Of a stretch of 6,536 bases of DNA, positions 1 to 5,415 are shown in pieces. The notes beneath the pieces are model-generated. The model worked only from the letters and a program-made list of their open reading frames with translations, did no database searches and had not been told where the DNA came from. Origin of the DNA: Chloroflexota bacterium (lineage in GTDB: Bacteria > Chloroflexota > Dehalococcoidia > DSTF01 > JACRBR01); assembly GCA_021813085.1 (NCBI GenBank), contig JAKAMA010000143.1:1-6536 (forward strand), in the 5' to 3' direction. The translations under genes and the position numbers were made by a program. Position 1 is the first letter of the stretch, and every line of letters starts with the position of its first letter.

Positions 1-1336
1 AGGCACCGGCACGCACGAGATCCTCGAGGCCGTCGTCGACCGCATCCCGCCGCCCGCCGCCGACGCCGCGAAGCCCCTGCGCGCGCTCATCTTCGACAGC
101 AAGTACGACGCCTACAAGGGCGTCATCGCCTACCTGCGCGTCGTCGATGGCGCCATCAGCCCGCGCCGCAAGCTGCGGCTGATGTCCAGCGGCCTCGCCG
201 TCGAGCCGCTCGAGGTCGGCGTCTTCCGCCCCGGCTTCGACCCCGTGCCCGAGCTGACCACCGGCGAGGTCGGGTACGTCGCGACCGGGCTCAAGAACGT
301 CAAGGACTGCCGCGTCGGCGACACCCTCACCGACGACGCGAAGCCCGCCGCCCACGCGCTCCCCGGCTATCGCCCCGCCAAGCCGATGGTCTTCGCCGGC
401 CTCTACCCGTCGCAGGCGAACGAGTACACGCTGCTCCGCGACGCGCTCGACAAGCTCCAGCTCAACGACGCCTCGCTCGTCTACGAGCCGGAGTCGAGCG
501 TCGCCCTCGGCTTCGGCTTCCGCTGCGGCTTCCTGGGCCTCCTGCACATGGAGATCGTCCAGGAACGCCTCGAACGCGAGTACAACCTCAACCTGCTCGC
601 GACGGCGCCGAGCGTCGAGTACCAGGTGACGAAGACGGACGGCCAGGAGATCGTCATCGACAACCCCGCCGAGCTGCCGCCGCCGCAGGAGATCGAGCAG
701 ATCCGCGAGCCCTGGATGGACATCTCGGTCGTCGTGCCCGACCGCTACATCGGCGCCGTCATGGAGCTGGTGACGGGCAACCGCGGCGAGTTCAAGCGCA
801 TGGAGTACCTCCAGCACAGCATCGTCCAGGCCGACGGCTCGCGGAAGGGCGAGGGGCGCGTCGTCATCGACTATCGCATCCCGCTGTCCGAGATCCTGGT
901 CGACTTCTACGACCAGCTCAAGTCACGCACGCAGGGCTACGCCTCGCTCGACTACGCCTTCTCGAAGTACGAACCGGCGGCGCTCGTCAAGCTCGATATC
1001 CTCGTCAACGGAGAGCCCGTGGACGCGCTCTCGCTGATCACGCACCGCGAAGCCGCCGTCGCCCAGGGCCGCCAGCTCGTCGAGAAGCTCCGCTCGCTGA
1101 TCCCGCGGCAGATGTTCGACGTGCCGGTGCAGGCCGCGATCGGCGGCCGCGTCATCGCCCGCGAGACGATCCGCGCGATGCGCAAGAACGTGCTGGCGAA
1201 GTGCTACGGCGGCGACGTCACCCGCAAGCGCAAGCTGCTGGAGAAGCAGGCCGAAGGCAAGCGCCGCATGAAGCGCGTCGGCAACGTCGACATCCCCCAG
1301 GAAGCCTTCATGGCCGTGCTACGGCTGGAAAAGTGA
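1..1336 (+). CDS. lepA: Elongation factor 4 (LepA), 5'-truncated by window edge
   Basis: LepA/EF4 is a ribosome-associated translational GTPase, described as a back-translocase or as a factor acting in initiation and ribosome assembly. The frame is open from base 2 to the TGA at 1334-1336, giving 444 residues. The family is usually about 600 residues, so most of the N-terminal GTPase domain lies outside the window. The first residues ([18 protein letters not shown]) are the link from the G domain to domain II. They are followed by the domain II start [11 protein letters not shown], the domain III block [20 protein letters not shown] and [16 protein letters not shown]. The EFG-V-like block then reads [20 protein letters not shown]. 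The LepA-specific C-terminal domain ends in [20 protein letters not shown] and [13 protein letters not shown], a diagnostic tail. The ATG at 182 is internal, not a start. No key residue is disturbed. Only 15 bases separate this stop from the stop of the convergent gene, and there is no clear terminator between them. Confidence 0.97.
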   Translation, partial: GTGTHEILEAVVDRIPPPAADAAKPLRALIFDSKYDAYKGVIAYLRVVDGAISPRRKLRLMSSGLAVEPLEVGVFRPGFDPVPELTTGEVGYVATGLKNVKDCRVGDTLTDDAKPAAHALPGYRPAKPMVFAGLYPSQANEYTLLRDALDKLQLNDASLVYEPESSVALGFGFRCGFLGLLHMEIVQERLEREYNLNLLATAPSVEYQVTKTDGQEIVIDNPAELPPPQEIEQIREPWMDISVVVPDRYIGAVMELVTGNRGEFKRMEYLQHSIVQADGSRKGEGRVVIDYRIPLSEILVDFYDQLKSRTQGYASLDYAFSKYEPAALVKLDILVNGEPVDALSLITHREAAVAQGRQLVEKLRSLIPRQMFDVPVQAAIGGRVIARETIRAMRKNVLAKCYGGDVTRKRKLLEKQAEGKRRMKRVGNVDIPQEAFMAVLRLEK

Positions 1337-1351
1337 GCGTACCCTTCGCGA

Positions 1352-2077
1352 TCATCTGTTGACCGCGCGGTCCACAAATGCGCGTACCAGCGGGTGCGGG
1401 CCCGCCGAGGCTGGGCGGAGCTGCGGCAGGAAGAGCGTGCCGATGAAGAACGCTGCGCCCGTCAGCTCGACCACGCGCGGGTCGCCGGCGCCGTCCCGGC
1501 CCGTGATGTGGAGTTCACTGCGCTCGAACAGCAGGCGGTAGCGTGGATTCAGGGCGTAGCTGCAGCCGAACTGTTCCTCGATCTCCGTCGCGCCGCAGAT
1601 ACCCGCGATGCGAGAGCCGGGATCGAGGCGCACCTTCATCGGGCCGCGCAGATGCGGGCCGCCCGCGGGGTCGGGCAGATCGCACGCCGCGCGCGTGATG
1701 AGCGCGTCCTCGGAGCTAGCGCCGTATTCGGCGTGCTGCGCGTCGGGCAGACCGAGCACGTTGCGGGCATGCTCTAACAGAGCATGTTGAAATCCGCCTC
1801 AGGTCGCGACGAAGGGCTTGCCCCGCTCGCGCGCAAAGCGGATGGCCTCGAGTGCGCCATCGAGACTGCGGTACGGGCTGCCGGGCGCCGCCCAGATCCC
1901 GTCGCACGCGGCGAGCATCTCCGTGCCCGCGGTCCTGAGCAACGGGGTCGGTACCCAGGCCACCTCGACCGTGACGCCGAGCGTGCGCGCCGCCTGCGCC
2001 AGTGCGTTGCCCGTCGCCACGTGCGTTGCCAGTGTGGGGTTGTAGTCGCCGACGATTGCGATGCGGGCCGTGGGCAT
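1352..2077 (-). CDS. CTP synthase C-terminal-domain-like selenoprotein (Sec at TGA 1799-1801)
   Basis: The frame reads 92 residues, an in-frame TGA at complement(1799..1801), then 148 more residues to the TGA at 1352-1354. Read through with Sec93, it is a 241-residue class I glutamine-amidotransferase-like protein. The N-terminus (ARIAIVGDYNP) and the segment PFVAT-Sec-GGFQHALLEHARN-VLG match the CTP synthase glutaminase domain, where the stop position holds the nucleophilic Cys. Downstream, DPGSRIAGICGATEIEE, NPRYRLLFE and a C-terminal HPLVRAF also follow CTP synthase. I chose the start at 2077 because GGAGG (2083-2087) lies 5 bases upstream; an in-frame start at 2113 has no such site. The synthetase half is absent, so it does not make CTP. 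The catalytic His-Pro-Glu aligns with Leu217-Pro218-Gln219, so ordinary glutamine hydrolysis looks unlikely. From memory, databases hold a family named 'CTP synthase C-terminal region-related (seleno)protein', which fits. The function is unknown. Automated callers would split it into pieces of 104 and 135 residues. Confidence 0.88.
1768..1786 (-). promoter_or_regulatory. Putative bacterial SECIS hairpin
   Basis: On the minus-strand mRNA, 12 bases after the in-frame UGA, the arm CATGCTCT (plus-strand 1779-1786) and the arm AGAGCATG (1768-1775) form a perfect 8-bp stem closed by the three-base loop GUU. Bacterial SECIS elements lie inside the coding region just after the UGA and carry a G in the first positions of a short apical loop. 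This one has the right distance, stem length and loop G (the loop G is base 21 after the UGA). It also encodes the conserved residues HALLEHA, so codon and structure constraints coincide. It could be mistaken for a terminator, but no T-run follows it. Confidence 0.75.
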
Positions 2078-2416
2078 GGTCGCCTCCAACGGTGGATGGT
2101 AACGCGTCGCCATCCCGCATCACCGGTGACATCAATCACCAGCGCTCGGCTGAGCGCGGCGTGCACAGTGCCACCCCGCGCTCGGCGCTCGCCGCCGGCA
2201 CCCGCTACAATCGCGCGGGGTCGCTGCGTGCCCCTCGCGCCTCGTACCGGGCGAGCCCCCGCAGCCGCAACAGGGCGAAATTGCAGAGCGAACTCTCCGC
2301 CAGATACGAAATGCTCGACATAACGTGTTCGGATGGCAGCAGGTGGCAGCAAGTTCGGTCCGCTATCGGCCAACCCAGACGAGGCGTCCGCCGACGGTCC
2401 ACCGGATGACCGCGCC
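2078..2416. promoter_or_regulatory. Divergent control region between the selenoprotein gene and birA
   Basis: This 339-base stretch holds no convincing gene and must contain the promoters of both flanking genes. Three copies of the pentamer TCACC/GGTGA lie at 2120-2124, 2125-2129 and 2136-2140. The first two form a perfect 10-base palindrome, and the second and third form an inverted pair with a 6-base spacer. A 6-bp hairpin GCGCTC-GGCT-GAGCGC follows at 2142-2157. TACAAT at 2206-2211 is a good -10 hexamer on the plus strand, without a clear -35. Just after it the leader can fold: GCGGGG (2215-2220) pairs with CCCCGC (2257-2262), and inside it CTCGCGCC (2234-2241) pairs with GGGCGAG (2249-2255) around one bulged G. 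High GC makes chance hairpins likely, so promoter and leader are tentative. The 2270-2360 part is less GC-rich; I see nothing I can name there. Confidence 0.35.
2083..2087 (-). promoter_or_regulatory. Ribosome binding site deciding the selenoprotein start
   Basis: The minus strand reads GGAGG, five bases of spacer (CGACC), then ATG at 2075-2077. This Shine-Dalgarno match favours the 241-residue form over a start 12 codons upstream. Confidence 0.7.
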
Positions 2417-3271
2417 ATGACCCCCTTCGACCTCGGCCGCTTCCGCGCCGCGCTCCGCACCGATGCCTTCGGCCGCAACCTGATCTTCGAGCCCAGCGTC
2501 GGCTCGACGATGGACCTCGCGCGCGAAGCGGCAGGGCAGGGCGCGCCCGAGGGCACCCTCGCGCTCGCCGACGAGCAGACCGCCGGCCGCGGCCGCCTCG
2601 GCCGCTCGTGGCTGGCGCCGCCGGCGGTCAACCTGCTCTCGACGCTGCTCCTGCGTCCGCCCGCCGCCGCCCTCCGCCAGGTCGCGATGATCGCGCCGCT
2701 CGCCGTCTGCGACGCCGTCGAGGAATGCCACGGCCTGCGGCTCGACATCAAGTGGCCGAACGACGTGCAGGCGCACGGGAAGAAGCTCGCCGGCATCCTC
2801 ATTGAGGTGCCTCACGCCCCGGCTCCCCGGACGGGCCGCACGGCCTCTCCGACAGGGGGAGAGGGGGAGAGCGTCGTGCTCGTCGGCGCCGGCATCAACG
2901 TCAACTTCGACCCGCGCCCGTACGAGGAGGTGCGCGACATCGCGACGAGCGTCGCCGTGGAGCTGGCCAGACGGCCCGTCCGGGCGCGCGAGGCCGGACG
3001 GCCCGTGCGGGCCGAGCGCGAGCCGCTGCTCGCCGCCTACCTCGCGCACTTCGAGCGCATGTACGCCGCCGCGAGGGCCGGCGCATCGATGCGCGACGCC
3101 TGGCGCGCGCGCCTCGTCACGCTCGGCAAGGAGGTGCGCGCCGCCTGGCCCGGCGGCAGCGCGGAGGGCATCGCGGAAGACGTCGACGAGGATGGCGCGC
3201 TGATCGTCCGCACGGCCGACGGCGCGCTCGTCACCGTCGAAGCGGGCGACGTCACGCTGCGGGGGGAGTAG
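2417..3271 (+). CDS. birA: Biotin--[acetyl-CoA-carboxylase] ligase, BirA type without DNA-binding domain
   Basis: BirA activates biotin with ATP to biotinyl-5'-AMP and attaches it to the lysine of biotin carrier proteins, such as the BCCP subunit of acetyl-CoA carboxylase, in the cytoplasm. With the start at 2417 the protein has 284 residues. It shows the substrate loop GSTMDLAREAA, the biotinyl-AMP motif GRGRLGRSW (57-65), KWPNDV (112-117), KKLAGILIE (122-130, with the catalytic-type lysine), VGAGINVN (156-163) and a C-terminal beta-barrel domain from about residue 235. There is no N-terminal winged-helix repressor domain, so it is a group I ligase and not a repressor. An in-frame ATG at 2333 would add 28 low-complexity residues without family character. 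Two regions exceed the usual length by about 9-12 residues each: 132-151 between GILIE and the GxGINV strand, and 185-203 after the ATS motif. Both coincide with copies of a 20-base palindromic repeat and should sit in surface loops. The ligase probably stays active, since all catalytic motifs are intact. Confidence 0.93.
   Translation: MTPFDLGRFRAALRTDAFGRNLIFEPSVGSTMDLAREAAGQGAPEGTLALADEQTAGRGRLGRSWLAPPAVNLLSTLLLRPPAAALRQVAMIAPLAVCDAVEECHGLRLDIKWPNDVQAHGKKLAGILIEVPHAPAPRTGRTASPTGGEGESVVLVGAGINVNFDPRPYEEVRDIATSVAVELARRPVRAREAGRPVRAEREPLLAAYLAHFERMYAAARAGASMRDAWRARLVTLGKEVRAAWPGGSAEGIAEDVDEDGALIVRTADGALVTVEAGDVTLRGE
2826..2864. repeat. REP-like palindromic insert inside birA (repeat copy A plus hairpin)
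   Basis: Read on the minus strand, 2826-2845 is GGCCGTGCGGCCCGTCCGGG, one of four copies of a 20-base element in the window. It abuts a hairpin at 2844-2864: CCTCTCC, seven-base loop, GGAGAGG. Together they account for most of the extra residues (about PRTGRTASPTGGEGE) in a birA loop that is short in other ligases. The insert keeps the frame and adds no stop. This is the pattern of a small mobile or REP-like element tolerated inside a gene. Confidence 0.55.
2965..3021 (+). repeat. Imperfect tandem pair of the 20-base element in birA (copies B and C)
   Basis: Copy B at 2965-2984 (GGCCAGACGGCCCGTCCGGG) and copy C at 2992-3011 (GGCCGGACGGCCCGTGCGGG) differ at only three bases and start 27 bases apart. 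With flanks they form two units of 27-30 bases encoding ARRPVRARE and AGRPVRAERE. Other ligases have a single short linker of this kind before the following LLAAYL helix. Either a local duplication or a second repeat insertion would explain the extra nine or so residues. Confidence 0.6.
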
Positions 3272-3301
3272 TCATGCTGCCATCTGCTCTCCTGCCGTCC
3301 C

Positions 3302-3420
3302 GTCTGTCGTCCGTCGTCCGTCGTCTGTCGTCTGCCGTCTGCCGTCTGCCGTCTGTTGTCTGTTGTCTGTCGTCTGCCGCCTGTCGTCTGCCGCCTGCCG
3401 CCTGCCGCCTGCCGCCTGCT
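3302..3420. repeat. Heptanucleotide tandem array 1, 17 units of GYCTGYY
   Basis: The sequence parses without any slip into 17 consecutive 7-base units. The common forms are GTCTGCC, GTCTGTC and GCCTGCC, with GTCCGTC (twice), GTCTGTT (twice) and GCCTGCT. The 3' end is a near-homogeneous run of GCCTGCC, and the 5' end is more diverged. The units hold no stop codon in any plus-strand frame, so long spurious ORFs run across the array. On the minus strand the GGCAGGC units give closely spaced GG pairs that could form two-tier G-quadruplexes. It begins 30 bases after the birA stop. Degenerate units (such as CTGCCAT and CTGCTCT) seem to precede it. Confidence 0.92.
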
Positions 3421-3437
3421 ACCCGCTCCGTGTCCGT

Positions 3438-3500
3438 GGTTCTCGGTTCCCGGTTCCCGGTTCTCGGTTCTCGGTTCTTGGTTCTTGGTTCCTTGTTCTC
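3438..3500. repeat. Heptanucleotide tandem array 2, 9 units of GGTTCYY
   Basis: Eight units (GGTTCTC, GGTTCCC twice, GGTTCTC twice, GGTTCTT twice, GGTTCCT) plus a ninth diverged unit TGTTCTC follow each other exactly. Only 17 bases separate this array from the first one, which has a different 7-base unit but the same period and the same pyrimidine-rich strand. The array ends 10 bases before a possible -10 element of the downstream lipoprotein gene, so it occupies the -35 and upstream region. Confidence 0.92.
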
Positions 3501-3507
3501 CATCCTC

Positions 3508-3516
3508 TGGTAGAGT
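3508..3516 (+). promoter_or_regulatory. Possible extended -10 promoter of the lipoprotein gene
   Basis: TGG-TAGAGT fits an extended -10 (TGn followed by TAnAnT) and would start transcription near 3523, about 24 bases before the GGAGG ribosome binding site. No good -35 is seen at the normal spacing, because that place is taken by the last units of the heptamer array. This is a motif match only. Confidence 0.3.
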
Positions 3517-3546
3517 GTCGCCGGCCGCGGCGGACGCGTCTGCGGT

Positions 3547-3551
3547 GGAGG
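3547..3551 (+). promoter_or_regulatory. Ribosome binding site deciding the lipoprotein start
   Basis: GGAGG lies 8 bases before the ATG at 3560, whose product begins directly with a lipoprotein signal peptide. This rules out longer forms that would begin within the heptamer array. Confidence 0.75.
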
Positions 3552-3559
3552 ATGCTGTG

Positions 3560-4348
3560 ATGCCCGGACAACGTTCGGTAGTGCTCGTCGCCGCGCTCGT
3601 GGCGCTGGCCGTCACGCTCGCGGCGTGCGGCGGCAGCAAGAGCGGCGCCAAGACCCCGGCGGCCGGCGCGACGCCAGCCGCTTCGGACGTCACGCCGGCC
3701 GCATCGGCGGCGCCACCCGGCGGCGGCACTGCGGGCGCGCTCGCCGCGCTCGGACAGAAGTTCGCCGCGAGCACCTTCAAGGCCACGTACACGCTGACGT
3801 CGAGCGGCGGCAGCCAGCCGCTCAACGGCGCGATGACCATGTACAAGCAGGGCGGCGACAAGTTCCGCTTCGATGTCACGTCGAAGCAGGGCGGCCAGGA
3901 CGTCTCCCTGACGCTGATCGAGACGAAGGACGCCTCCGTCTTCTGCCTGCAGGATGCGGGCGAGCTGGCGCCAGTCCTCGGCGTCCAGGCGGGCAAGGGT
4001 GTCTGCTTCAAGAACGGAACGGCCAATGGCGCCACGCGCCTGACGGACATCATCAACACGTTCAAGGACCTGTCGGCGGGCGGCGCCGTCGTGACGGGCA
4101 AGAGCACCCGCACCATCGCCGGCCAGGCGGCGCAGTGCTTCCAGTACAAGAACAACGCCGCGGCCGAGACCGACGAGACGTGCTTCTCGGCCGATGGCGT
4201 GCTGCTCTACGACAGGACGCAGAGCACCGCCGACAAGACGACGATCGAGGCGACGCAGGTGCAGGGCGCCGTGCAGGCCAGCGATTTCAAGATCCCGTAC
4301 GCCATCAAGCAGCTCCCGGACCTCGGCAACGCCACGCCCGCACCCTGA
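3560..4348 (+). CDS. Lipoprotein, probable LolA/LppX-like beta-rich domain
   Basis: This 262-residue protein has a short basic n-region (MPGQR), a hydrophobic stretch (VVLVAALVALAVTL) and a lipobox L20-A21-A22-C23, so it should be lipidated on Cys23 and anchored on the outer face of the membrane. A low-complexity A/P/T/G linker (about 24-58) carries the domain away from the membrane. The rest has alternating beta-type segments (FKATYTLTSSGG, AMTMYKQGGDKFRFDV, DVSLTLIETKDASVFC, GVLLYDRTQS), which resemble LolA/LppX/LprG-like lipid-carrier folds. I infer this from pattern only. Four cysteines at 129, 149, 193 and 208 could form two disulfides (129-149 and 193-208), as expected outside the cell. 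The tail ends NATPAP. No enzyme motif is visible. It stands alone, is preceded by two heptamer arrays and is convergent with the next gene. Lipoprotein export is near certain; the ligand and role are unknown. Confidence 0.88.
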   Translation: MPGQRSVVLVAALVALAVTLAACGGSKSGAKTPAAGATPAASDVTPAASAAPPGGGTAGALAALGQKFAASTFKATYTLTSSGGSQPLNGAMTMYKQGGDKFRFDVTSKQGGQDVSLTLIETKDASVFCLQDAGELAPVLGVQAGKGVCFKNGTANGATRLTDIINTFKDLSAGGAVVTGKSTRTIAGQAAQCFQYKNNAAAETDETCFSADGVLLYDRTQSTADKTTIEATQVQGAVQASDFKIPYAIKQLPDLGNATPAP

Positions 4349-4435
4349 CGCGCGGTCGCGCCGCCTGGGCAGTTCGTGATGACGCGGCTGGGCGCCACCT
4401 CCGCGGATGAAGGATTGGTTACCTGTTCACTCGTA

Positions 4436-4459
4436 GCGCGGGCCTTTTCCAGCCCGCGC
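4436..4459. terminator. Hairpin between convergent genes, possible bidirectional terminator
   Basis: GCGCGGGC (4436-4443) pairs perfectly with GCCCGCGC (4452-4459) around the eight-base loop CTTTTCCA. It lies 87 bases after the lipoprotein stop and 32 bases beyond the stop of the minus-strand neighbour. There is no T-run after either arm, so it is not a classic intrinsic terminator. The position suits transcription ending or mRNA 3'-end protection on both sides. Confidence 0.4.
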
Positions 4460-4491
4460 GAGGCTGCGCGTCGCTGCGCCATGACGGGCCG

Positions 4492-5415
4492 CTACCGCGC
4501 CCCGGGGTTGGCGGACAGCGTCGGCGTTACCTGCGTCGGCGGCCCCGTCGGCACCGCGGCCGCCGTGCCCGCGTTCGCCCAGCCGCCACCCGCAGCGCCC
4601 GCACCCGACGTCGGACACGACACGGCGCCGTCGCTCGATACCGCGCACGACGGCGGCATCGGCGTCGGACACAGGGGCGCGGTCTGCGGCTCGATGCCGG
4701 ACGGTGCGCCGGGCGGGGGCGCGATGCACGGTGTTGGCACGGGGCACACGGGCGCGACCTGCGGCTCGACGCCGGACGGTGCGCCGGGCGCGGGCACGCC
4801 GCACGGCGGCGGCATCGGACAGGCGTGCTCCACCGCCGGCGTCGCCGGCACTGGCTCGACGCACGGGAGCGGCGGCGGGCAGGCCGTCGCGACCTGCAGC
4901 TCGATGCCCGATGGTGCGCCTGGCTGTGGCAGATCGAGGATGCACGGTGGCGGCTCGGGACAGGGGGGCATCGGGTGCATCATGACCCGGACGCACGGCG
5001 GGCACGGCGGCACCGGCTGCACACCGCTCTCCGGAGTGCGCGTCGCCGGACGCAGCGGCGTCGCGCACCACGGCGGCCGGCAGGTCGTGCTGCCGCCGGC
5101 CGGGCCCTGCACGCAGATGTATGGCCCGGCGGGACGCGCGCCCGGATAACACTGCGCTGGCGGTAGAGAGTCCGCGCACACGGCGCCCGGCCGCGACGGC
5201 GCGGCGGTTGCGCAGGCGACCGCTTCTTCGCAGGTGAGTTCTGGCTGCGGCGTCGCATGCGAAGCCCCGGCCGCCGGCGTGGCCGTCGCCGTAGGGCCCG
5301 ATGGACGCGCCGGCCGCGCGCCACCGCCCATCGCGAACGCCGCGATGCCGCCGGCCGCCGTGAGCACAGCCACCGCGGCCAGCGCCGCTGCGAGCTTCCG
5401 ATTCCAGTGCCGCAC
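4492..5415 (-). CDS. Exported Cys/Pro-rich repeat protein with CPxPxPC motifs
   Basis: I do not recognise a named family for this 307-residue protein. The start is the GTG at 5413-5415, chosen for AAGGGGG just upstream and because it opens a clear signal or anchor: RHWNRK, then a hydrophobic stretch at about 8-28. A T/A/P-rich linker follows, then a region of about 210 residues with 20 cysteines (62, 68, 80, 89, 101, 112, 117, 138, 141, 152, 158, 179, 185, 199, 205, 224, 230, 249, 257, 267). Four exact CPxPxPC heptapeptides occur at 152-158, 179-185, 199-205 and 224-230, and a related CPTPMPPSC at 249-257. A longer unit beginning PGAPSG[IV]E recurs at 165, 210 and 235 (steps of 45 and 25 residues). 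MMHPM (145-149) adds possible metal-binding side chains. It probably acts outside the membrane as a disulfide-linked polyproline-like or metal-binding protein. A Gly-rich plus-strand frame over the same DNA has no signal, family or ribosome binding site and is taken as a shadow. Confidence 0.72.
   Translation of the reverse strand: MRHWNRKLAAALAAVAVLTAAGGIAAFAMGGGARPARPSGPTATATPAAGASHATPQPELTCEEAVACATAAPSRPGAVCADSLPPAQCYPGARPAGPYICVQGPAGGSTTCRPPWCATPLRPATRTPESGVQPVPPCPPCVRVMMHPMPPCPEPPPCILDLPQPGAPSGIELQVATACPPPLPCVEPVPATPAVEHACPMPPPCGVPAPGAPSGVEPQVAPVCPVPTPCIAPPPGAPSGIEPQTAPLCPTPMPPSCAVSSDGAVSCPTSGAGAAGGGWANAGTAAAVPTGPPTQVTPTLSANPGAR
4684..4925 (-). repeat. Intragenic repeats in the Cys/Pro-rich gene
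   Basis: Three stretches of about 32 bases at 4684-4715, 4759-4790 and 4894-4925 are near copies: the first two differ at one base, the third at several. They encode the core of the PGAPSG[IV]E units. Spacings of 75 and 135 bases are multiples of three, so the frame is kept. The closeness of the first two suggests recent duplication or gene conversion. Confidence 0.75.

Noticed and set aside
1352..1759. Separate 135-residue protein downstream of the TGA
   Set aside because: Its first codon (GTG at 1757-1759) falls within the conserved ARNVLG motif, so it is the second part of the selenoprotein and not a gene of its own. A nonsense pseudogene is possible but explains the hairpin and the exact Cys position less well.
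1394..1777. Plus-strand 127-residue open frame over the selenoprotein gene
   Set aside because: It is Arg/Ala-rich, lacks a ribosome binding site and family motifs, and lies antisense to a clear amidotransferase-like protein.
2335..2372. T-box-like string (AGGTGGCAGC followed by TTCGGTCC) ahead of birA
   Set aside because: It only partly resembles the T-box antiterminator. No stem I, specifier loop or terminator was found, and birA is not a usual T-box gene.
2205..2402. Minus-strand frames within the divergent region (MSSISYLAESS... from 2321)
   Set aside because: No ribosome binding site, no recognised family, and the frame lies upstream of birA on the opposite strand; treated as chance.
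2333..2416. Upstream ATG extending birA by 28 residues
   Set aside because: The added residues are low-complexity and unlike ligases, and no Shine-Dalgarno sequence precedes it.
3302..3500. CRISPR array
   Set aside because: The units are contiguous 7-mers with no spacers.
3252..3503. Minus-strand frames reading NREPRTENREP-type repeats
   Set aside because: This is a translation artefact of the GGTTCYY array, not a repeat protein.
3274..3513. 79-residue open frame starting just after the birA stop
   Set aside because: It is only the translation of heptamer repeats that lack stops; the peptide repeats every seven residues and has no real protein character.
3356..3559. N-terminal extension of the lipoprotein through the arrays
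   Set aside because: The ATG at 3560 has a strong ribosome binding site and opens directly into a signal peptide with a lipobox.
4376..5149. Gly-rich 257-residue plus-strand frame
   Set aside because: It mirrors the Pro/Cys-rich gene (CCG/GGC complement), with no signal peptide or ribosome binding site.
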